Shown piece by piece: positions 58,567-64,000 of a stretch of 64,000 nt of DNA. Below the pieces are notes generated by a model. The model saw nothing but the letters and a program-made list of their open reading frames with translations. It had not been told where the DNA came from and made no database searches. The DNA is taken from NCBI GenBank assembly GCA_036274895.1, contig DASUEU010000069.1, positions 186,001 to 250,000 on the forward strand. Reading direction: 5' to 3'. Origin of the DNA: CALMKX01 sp036274895 (GTDB lineage: Bacteria > Acidobacteriota > Thermoanaerobaculia > Multivoradales > SZUA-115). Position 1 is the first letter of the stretch; each line of letters begins with the position of its first letter. The position numbers and the translations under genes are program-made.

Positions 58567-61500
58567 ATGGCGAGACAGGTCCTCCCGGTCTTGGTTTTTC
58601 TTGGTGCTGCAGGCGCTGCGGCTACTGTGGCTTCTCTTCGCCTTCCCGAGAACCCGCAGGACTCGGCTGCCAGCTCCCTCGATAGGCGCCAACTGGCCTC
58701 TCCGAGTCCCACACGTCTAGCTCGTAGCGCGGATGTGAGCCACCAGGTTTCAGCGGGGGAATCTCACACCTACCTTCTGGCTCTCTCGGCCGGAGAACTC
58801 ATGGAGATTACAGTCGACCAGCAGGGGGCGGATGTGCTGCTTCAGCTCTGGGGGCCGGTCGGTTCGTTGCTCGCCACCATTGACAGCCCCAACGGCACCC
58901 GCGGACCGGAGCCTCTGCTCTGGGTGGCCGAGCTGAGCGGAGAGCACCGACTGGAGGTGCTAGGAGCCCCTGCAACGCCTTCCGGCTTCTACCGGCTCAC
59001 CGAAGATCGTAGGCAAGCAACGCCCTCGGTTCGAGACCGTCGCTGTGCGCTTGCCCAAAGAGTCTTCTTCCGCGCTGAGGAGCTTCGCAGAGAGGGAACC
59101 CCAGGAGCCCTTGCGCGTGCTCGTGGCGGGTATCTTGAGTCTCTAGACCTCTGGAAAGGCCTCGGTGAGTCGGTCTGGGAGGCTGCCGCCTGGGAACGCT
59201 CTGCCTGGATTCATCAGGAGCTGGGAGATCTTCCCGAAGCCATCAGAAGTTTGGAGGTGGCTCGCAAGCTGCTGTTGGGCTTACGGCGGGACCCCCAGGC
59301 TCTAGCGCGAGTTCTCTCGAGACTGGGTGAACTTCTTTCGAACACTGGTGAACGAGAGCGAGCACTCGCCGCCTACGGCGCGATGCTGGACCTCGCCGTC
59401 GCGCGCGGTGATTCGGTGCTTGAGGCTACCGCCGCCAACGACTTGGCCCTGGTGCATCGGGAGTCGGGCAGAACTCACGAGGCCCTCTCCCACTACCATC
59501 TCGCGCTCTCCCTATGGCAGCAGGTCGGGGATCGTCGAAAGGAGGCCATCACGCTCAGCAACCTCGGAGATTTATACGCCGGGCTGGGGTGTTTGGCGCG
59601 TGCCCACGAGCTGCTCGATCTCTCCCTTCAGGCCCAATGTGAGGCTGACCCGCACTGCGCTCCCGCGCGCACCTTGGGTCTCCTGGCTAAAGTGCAGAGG
59701 CTGGCTGGGGCCTACGAGAAGGCTCGTGAGTCCTTCCTTCACGTCCTGTGGCTTCACGCGAAGACGAGAGACCGCCGCGGAGAAGCCGAAGCCTGGAACG
59801 GCCTGGGACTCACAGAGCTCCGGTTGCAGCAGTTCGGGGCGGCACGCGACTCCTTCTTTCAAGCCGAGGCGCTTTATCTCGAACTCGGTGATCCCGTGCG
59901 GGCCTCGATTGTTCGGCTTAACTTGGGTTGGCTCTTCGATGCCTGGCAGCGCCCGCTGGAGGCAAAGCCATGTTTCCAGACAGCGCTCGAACGGTTTCGG
60001 GTTCACCCGAGCCGCAGCCATGAGGCCTCGGCTCTGTTTGGTTCGGCACGTGCGGAAGCTCACCTTGGTCGTCTTGCATTAGCTCGGGCCCAACTCCAGA
60101 AGTCCCTGGTGCTGATCGAGGACCTCCGCTCGGACGCCTGGAGCCCGTCCTTTCGATCGTTCTACCTCAGCAGTAAGTACGACTACTACCTTTTTCAAGT
60201 CGAACTTCTCATGGCCAGCCATGCAGAGGAGCCGACTGCGGGTTTTGATCGGGCCGCCTTTTACGCAGCCGAGCAAGCGCGGGGCAGAGCCCTGTTGGAC
60301 CAGCTGGCTAGGGTCGCCAATTCTCGCACAGAGGCCGCGGAGAAGTTAGAGGAGCGGCGCCGTGAGGTCGCTGATCAGATCAGCCAGCTGGTCGAGAGGG
60401 CTCAGGGTTCGCGGCGAGAGGGACTGGCCCATCTACCAGGACAGCTTTCGCGCTGGCTCATTGAACAGGAGGCTCTCGCGGGTGAGCTTCAGGTTCTCCG
60501 CGCCACGGGTCCTTCGCTCTTTTCACCGCCAGTCATCGGGTTGCCTGAGGCGCAAGGCCTCCTCGACCCGGAGACCTGTGTGCTCGCATACACTTTGGGG
60601 GAGAGGGCGAGCTACCTCTGGTGGTTCGGACGCGACGGCTGGGAGGTGCATGTCCTTCCCGCGGAGCAGGACATCCGGCTCCATGTGGATCGAGTGATAG
60701 ATCTGTTAGGCACGCGGCTCTCCGAGTCGCAGCAGCACGAGCTGGAAGGTGAGCTTGCGCTGCTCTCCGAAATGCTCCTCGCGCCAGTCGCTCCTCGCCT
60801 GGCCTCCCACCGCCGCCTGATCCTGGTCCAGGATGGAGTCCTCCAGGGCCTGCCCTTCGCCTTGCTGCCAGTTCCGGCCGCAGATTCCGGCCCGCCTCGA
60901 CCCCTCATCGACTTCCATGAGCTCAGCTCGACGCCGTCTCTCTCCGTGCTGGCGATGCTCCGGGCCAGGGCGCAGCGGACCGCCCCACCTCCGATGACTC
61001 TGGCGGTCTTCGCCGATCCAGTGTTCGACCCAGGCGACCCTCGCCTACCGACTCGACCGAAGTTGGTTGCAGCCGGGGAAGTGTCATCGTCGTTGGCTCA
61101 CTTGGCTTCGATCCAGGCTGCCCGCTCTGCTGGACTCGACTGCTTCGAGCGACTGCCTGCCAGTGGTCGAGAAGCGGAAGCGTTGGCGGACCTAGTTCCA
61201 TTGTCCCAGCGGTGGGTGGTTCAAGGGCTGGAGGCCAGCCGTTCTACGGTACTGAGTGCCGACTTGACGCGGTTTCGAATCTTGCACTTTGCCACGCATA
61301 GCTTCACCGACCCTCTCCATCCGGAGCTGTCAGGTCTCGTTCTCTCGCTCACCGACGGACGGGGCCAGCCTCGAGACGGTCTCCTCCGACTCCAAGAGAT
61401 CTACGACCTGCCCTTGAACGCTGACCTCGTCACTCTGAGCTCCTGTCAATCGGCTCTTGGGCAGCCCCTGCGGGGCGAGGGGTTGCGGAGTCTCGCTCAA

Positions 61501-61758
61501 GCCTTCTTCTTTGCCGGCGCCCGAGCTGTGCTAGCTAGTCTGTGGAGCGTGGACGACGAGGCAACAGCCCACCTGATGGCGTACTTTTATGAGGCCCTTT
61601 TCCGCGATGGACTGTCGCCACAGGCGGCTCTGCGCCGGGCTCAGATGCGGCTGAGGGAGGATCCGAGCTTCTCTCATCCCGCCGACTGGGCTGGCTTCTT
61701 GGTCCTGGGAGATGACGGCCCTTGGGGCCTTGAGAAGCGTAGCCCAGCTCCCCCTTAA
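58567..61758 (+). CDS. Exported TPR-CHAT protease
   Basis: The start is taken as ATG 58567 (MARQVLPVLVFLG), which gives a signal-peptide-like N-terminus; an in-frame GTG at 58528 is a longer alternative. The 1063-residue product has a beta-sandwich PPC-like domain (about 45-140) and at least seven TPR repeats (about 165-530). Its C-terminal CHAT domain has H911 (LHFATHSFTDP) and C960 (TLSSCQSALG). This is the classical TPR-CHAT layout, with the His in HSF instead of the common HG. Its signal region makes periplasmic activity possible, unlike the other CHAT proteins here. Confidence 0.82.
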   Translation: MARQVLPVLVFLGAAGAAATVASLRLPENPQDSAASSLDRRQLASPSPTRLARSADVSHQVSAGESHTYLLALSAGELMEITVDQQGADVLLQLWGPVGSLLATIDSPNGTRGPEPLLWVAELSGEHRLEVLGAPATPSGFYRLTEDRRQATPSVRDRRCALAQRVFFRAEELRREGTPGALARARGGYLESLDLWKGLGESVWEAAAWERSAWIHQELGDLPEAIRSLEVARKLLLGLRRDPQALARVLSRLGELLSNTGERERALAAYGAMLDLAVARGDSVLEATAANDLALVHRESGRTHEALSHYHLALSLWQQVGDRRKEAITLSNLGDLYAGLGCLARAHELLDLSLQAQCEADPHCAPARTLGLLAKVQRLAGAYEKARESFLHVLWLHAKTRDRRGEAEAWNGLGLTELRLQQFGAARDSFFQAEALYLELGDPVRASIVRLNLGWLFDAWQRPLEAKPCFQTALERFRVHPSRSHEASALFGSARAEAHLGRLALARAQLQKSLVLIEDLRSDAWSPSFRSFYLSSKYDYYLFQVELLMASHAEEPTAGFDRAAFYAAEQARGRALLDQLARVANSRTEAAEKLEERRREVADQISQLVERAQGSRREGLAHLPGQLSRWLIEQEALAGELQVLRATGPSLFSPPVIGLPEAQGLLDPETCVLAYTLGERASYLWWFGRDGWEVHVLPAEQDIRLHVDRVIDLLGTRLSESQQHELEGELALLSEMLLAPVAPRLASHRRLILVQDGVLQGLPFALLPVPAADSGPPRPLIDFHELSSTPSLSVLAMLRARAQRTAPPPMTLAVFADPVFDPGDPRLPTRPKLVAAGEVSSSLAHLASIQAARSAGLDCFERLPASGREAEALADLVPLSQRWVVQGLEASRSTVLSADLTRFRILHFATHSFTDPLHPELSGLVLSLTDGRGQPRDGLLRLQEIYDLPLNADLVTLSSCQSALGQPLRGEGLRSLAQAFFFAGARAVLASLWSVDDEATAHLMAYFYEALFRDGLSPQAALRRAQMRLREDPSFSHPADWAGFLVLGDDGPWGLEKRSPAPP

Positions 61759-61831
61759 CAGGGCCGACCTTCCGGCAGAACGGGTTCGTCAAAAGTCGAA
61801 CGGCGTGACCGTCTCCTAGTGGTGAGACCGA

Positions 61832-61858
61832 AGAGCACCCTCATGAGGAGGCTGCTCT
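61832..61858 (+). terminator. Hairpin between the TPR-CHAT gene and the small gene at 61890
   Basis: AGAGCACCCTC (61832-61842) pairs with GAGGCTGCTCT (61848-61858) with one mismatch and a 5-base loop. A smaller stem, GTCTC/GAGAC, lies just before it (61811-61828). It stands 74 bases after the TPR-CHAT stop and 31 bases before the next ATG. It may terminate the former transcript or regulate the latter; no T run is present. Confidence 0.45.
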
Positions 61859-61889
61859 AAGACCCCCGGTCCGCTCCAAGGAGGACGCC

Positions 61890-62363
61890 ATGCCTGAGAA
61901 GCCCACCACGCCCGCGCCGCCATCCGTCGACCCGGAGGAGAGCAACCCGATCTCAGCCACTGGTCCCGTGCCAGCTGCAGCTCCTGCCGTGCGGTCCCTG
62001 CGACTGGAGGATGGTTCTGGGACTGCGAGCGCGGGCAACGCCCAGCCAGACCCACGGCAGAGTGACGGCACTGATTCGGACATGCCTGGGAATGGTGAGG
62101 GCAAGCCATCCAGCGCCACTGGATTGGCGTTCACAATCGAGGGCAGACTCTGGAGCCTGCGCATCAGTGGAGGCAATGGCCAGTACCTAGCCCACGACGA
62201 CGGTACAGGCACTTCCATCGAAGGTACGGCGCAGCCGGATCCTCATCAGGGTGGCGGCGCCGATGCGGACCAGCCGGTGAAGGGTGGCGGCAAGCTGGCC
62301 GACGTCACTGGCTTGACGATCTCGCTCGAGCGAGGCTGCCTGAAGGTTTCGTTGTCCTGGTGA
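61890..62363 (+). CDS. Small low-complexity protein with internal duplication
   Basis: ATG 61890 follows AAGGAGG. The 157-residue product is rich in Gly, Asp, Pro, Ser and Thr. Its second half repeats the first: one unit has AQPDPRQSDG, then ATGLAFTIEGRLWSLRIS (to about residue 93), and the next has AQPDPHQGGG, then VTGLTISLERGCLKVSLSW (to the end). Each unit thus has a disordered acidic half and a short beta segment. It has one Cys and no signal peptide. The peptidase gene begins 12 bases later, so it could be the substrate, pro-domain or chaperone of that protease. Confidence 0.65.
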   Translation: MPEKPTTPAPPSVDPEESNPISATGPVPAAAPAVRSLRLEDGSGTASAGNAQPDPRQSDGTDSDMPGNGEGKPSSATGLAFTIEGRLWSLRISGGNGQYLAHDDGTGTSIEGTAQPDPHQGGGADADQPVKGGGKLADVTGLTISLERGCLKVSLSW

Positions 62364-62375
62364 GGAGAAGATCCC

Positions 62376-63755
62376 ATGACCAGCGACAACCTTCTCCTCT
62401 TCAACGGAGTCAACGCAGCCACGGGCGGCTATCTCTCAAGCCCGATGAGCGTCCTCGAGATCGAAGATCTGGTGCGCAAGGTCTTGCTCGGCAAGGACAA
62501 GGAGCTTGTCTTCGGGTTCGATCCCGACAAGCTCGACACGGCCGGCTGGGGGATCGTTACGGCAGCGGCGGACCCGGGGAGAGACGCTATTCTGAAAGCG
62601 CTCCAACCCTTGGTCTCCCGGCGCGAGGATGAGGCCGGCGGCCTTTTCAAGCAACTCGTCTACCGCCAGGGTGAGACCAAGCGCGAATTCCTGGCGCGAC
62701 ACGGCGCGGCGGCAGGGCCTTCGGACCCTCGGGAGGTCCCGTGGTATCTACTTCTCGCCGGGGATCCCGAGCACATTCCGTTCGAGCTCCAGTACCAGCT
62801 CGACGTGAGCTACTCGGTGGGCCGGCTCCACTTCGCCACGACGGCGGGCTACTGCGCGTATGCGGATTCCGTGGTCGCAGCAGAGACCTCGAACCTCCGA
62901 CGGCCTCGCACGGCGACCTTTTTCGCGGTCGAGCACGCCGATGACCGGGCGACCGAGCTCTCGACTCAGTACCTCGTCACACCCCTCGTGAAGCGAATCA
63001 GGGACAGCTTTCCAACTTGGGGCGTTGCTACCACCTCGGGAGCCGCAGCCACACGGACCGAGCTTGGTCGCTACCTCGGGGGAGCCGACACACCCGCCTT
63101 GCTCTTCACCTCCTCTCACGGAGTCGGGTTCCCAGCCAAGCATCCCCTCCAAGCCGACCACCAAGGGGCCTTGCTCTGTGCCGACTGGCCGGGGCCCAGG
63201 GCCTGGACCAAGCCGGTGCCCCCCGAGTTCTACTTCCACGCGGGCGACCTGGGCACCACCGCGAAGCTCCACGGCATGGTGACGTTCCATTTCGCCTGCT
63301 ATGGGGCCGGGACACCTCGCTTCGACGCTTTCTCGCATCGCAAACCAGGCCCTCCGGAGCAGATCGCTCCCAAACCCATTGTCTCGGCGCTTCCTAAAGC
63401 CCTGCTCAGCCACGCGCACGGCGGGGCTCTTGCGGTGATCGGGCATGTCGAGAGGGCCTGGGCCTGCTCCTACCTGTGGGGCGGAGTGGGCAGTCAGACG
63501 GAGGTCTTCCAGGACGCGCTGAGCCGCCTTCTCGCCGGTCAGCGCGTGGGGATGGCCCTCTCGCCTCTGAACCGGCGCTATGCCGAGCTTTCGACCGAGC
63601 TGAGCCACGAGCTCTTCGAGCACATGAACAATGGTCCGGTGCCGGCCGAGGTCCTGGCCGGGCTCTGGACCGCCAACAACGACGCTCGCAGCTACGTCCT
63701 CTTGGGGGACCCGGCGGTTCGCCTGGCAGTCGAGCCGGAGGAGGTCCACTCATGA
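62376..63755 (+). CDS. C25/caspase-fold peptidase, paralog of the gene at 15947
   Basis: ATG 62376 follows GAGGAG. The 459-residue product shares with its paralog an N-terminal NG-N/D-A-x-x-GGYL motif, the PEHIPFE segment (131-137), catalytic H248 (TSSHGVGF) and C308 (FHFACYGAGTP), an AVIGHVERAW block, and the C-terminal ARSYVLLGDPAVRL. The two diverge strongly between the blocks, so they are old paralogs, not a recent copy. It is cytoplasmic. It overlaps by 4 bases the start of a caspase gene, which suggests that the two proteases are made together. Confidence 0.75.
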   Translation: MTSDNLLLFNGVNAATGGYLSSPMSVLEIEDLVRKVLLGKDKELVFGFDPDKLDTAGWGIVTAAADPGRDAILKALQPLVSRREDEAGGLFKQLVYRQGETKREFLARHGAAAGPSDPREVPWYLLLAGDPEHIPFELQYQLDVSYSVGRLHFATTAGYCAYADSVVAAETSNLRRPRTATFFAVEHADDRATELSTQYLVTPLVKRIRDSFPTWGVATTSGAAATRTELGRYLGGADTPALLFTSSHGVGFPAKHPLQADHQGALLCADWPGPRAWTKPVPPEFYFHAGDLGTTAKLHGMVTFHFACYGAGTPRFDAFSHRKPGPPEQIAPKPIVSALPKALLSHAHGGALAVIGHVERAWACSYLWGGVGSQTEVFQDALSRLLAGQRVGMALSPLNRRYAELSTELSHELFEHMNNGPVPAEVLAGLWTANNDARSYVLLGDPAVRLAVEPEEVHS

Positions 63756-64000
63756 GCACCTTCGAGCACGGTCATGCCGTCGTGGTTGGAGTGGGTGGAA
63801 GTCTAGCTGCAACTCTCCAAGATGCTCGAGCGGTAGCGAGCTTGCTTCGAGATCCCGGTCGCTGTGCCTACCGGGAGTCCAACGTCGAGGTCCTCCTCGA
63901 ATCGAGCGCTACGCGCGAGGGCATCGTAGCTGCACTCGAGCGGATGGCTGACCGAACGAGCCAGGATCCACAGTCCACGGCGATCTTCTACTTCTCGGGG
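63752..64000 (+). CDS. Caspase-family protease, cut by the window end
   Basis: ATG 63752 overlaps the preceding stop (ATGA). The 83 residues present have the opening of a caspase p20 subunit: AVVVGVGGSLAATLQDARAV near the N-terminus, a LLRDPGRCAY turn, and LLESSATREGIVAALERM. The frame runs out at IFYFSG, exactly where the catalytic His-Gly of caspases follows. The catalytic residues therefore lie beyond the window. It is the third gene of the unit beginning at 61890. Confidence 0.7.
   Translation, partial: MSTFEHGHAVVVGVGGSLAATLQDARAVASLLRDPGRCAYRESNVEVLLESSATREGIVAALERMADRTSQDPQSTAIFYFSG

Noticed and set aside
1..64000. CRISPR arrays, reverse transcriptase or diversity-generating template/variable repeats, transposases, integrases
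   Set aside because: None was seen. The FGE-like domain at 46116 raised the idea of a diversity-generating element, but there is no reverse transcriptase gene or near-identical repeat pair in the window.

Overview
This is a 64 kb window of GC-rich bacterial chromosome with no rRNA, tRNA, insertion sequence, phage module or CRISPR array that I can support. The mix of a Sec-exported Asp-box (BNR) propeller protein, a small Cys-rich exported protein, a DUF2330 protein, a Tat-lipoprotein sulfatase and many CHAT/caspase proteases suggests a free-living, complex bacterium. Acidobacteriota (Thermoanaerobaculia-like) is my best guess and Myxococcota an alternative; this is inference.

Most of the window (about 2.6-48 kb and 58.5 kb to the end) is an accessory island of NTP-driven, protease-linked systems. 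Block A (13956 down to 2636, minus strand) is a tight operon: GrpE-like, Hsp70 (DnaK-like), a large protein with two HPD-less J-like segments plus zinc ribbons and FN3-like domains, a membrane protein, a zinc-ribbon GTPase, a GAP1-like GTPase partner, a tiny membrane protein, and a second, membrane-anchored zinc-ribbon GTPase. A membrane vWA protein with a C-terminal HTH-like tail is divergent from it (14097). Block B (40649 down to 20690, minus strand) is a 14-gene operon, mostly with 4-base overlaps: GTPase, DUF4407-like membrane coiled coil, GAP1-like protein, an unknown protein, a second GTPase, a large helical GAP1-like protein, a vWA-like protein, five charged or coiled-coil proteins, a ClpB-D2-like AAA+ ATPase, and a radical-SAM protein with an unusual cysteine spacing.

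Between and around these blocks lie candidate proteolytic effectors: two paralogous C25/caspase-fold peptidases (15947, 62376), a caspase with DUF4384 (43778), a caspase cut by the window end (63752), and four CHAT proteases (17391, 42045, 46116 fused to an FGE/SUMF1-like domain, and 58567 of the exported TPR-CHAT type). A small orphan protein precedes the protease at three loci (15698, 43338, 61890). The layout resembles the GTPase/vWA/AAA+/protease conflict systems described computationally by Aravind and co-workers (from memory). The dedicated Hsp70-GrpE-J-like set inside a GTPase-GAP1 operon, and the radical-SAM enzyme in the other, are the parts I consider least described.

From 48 to 58.4 kb the window is ordinary: a DUF433/PIN-like toxin-antitoxin pair with a repeated operator, an enoyl-CoA isomerase/hydratase, an exported BNR propeller, a Cys-rich exported protein, DUF2330 and RnfD-like membrane genes, a sulfatase, and a site-2 protease with CBS domains.

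Starts were set from Shine-Dalgarno sites and 4-base overlaps. Function calls come from motif reading only; no database search was run.
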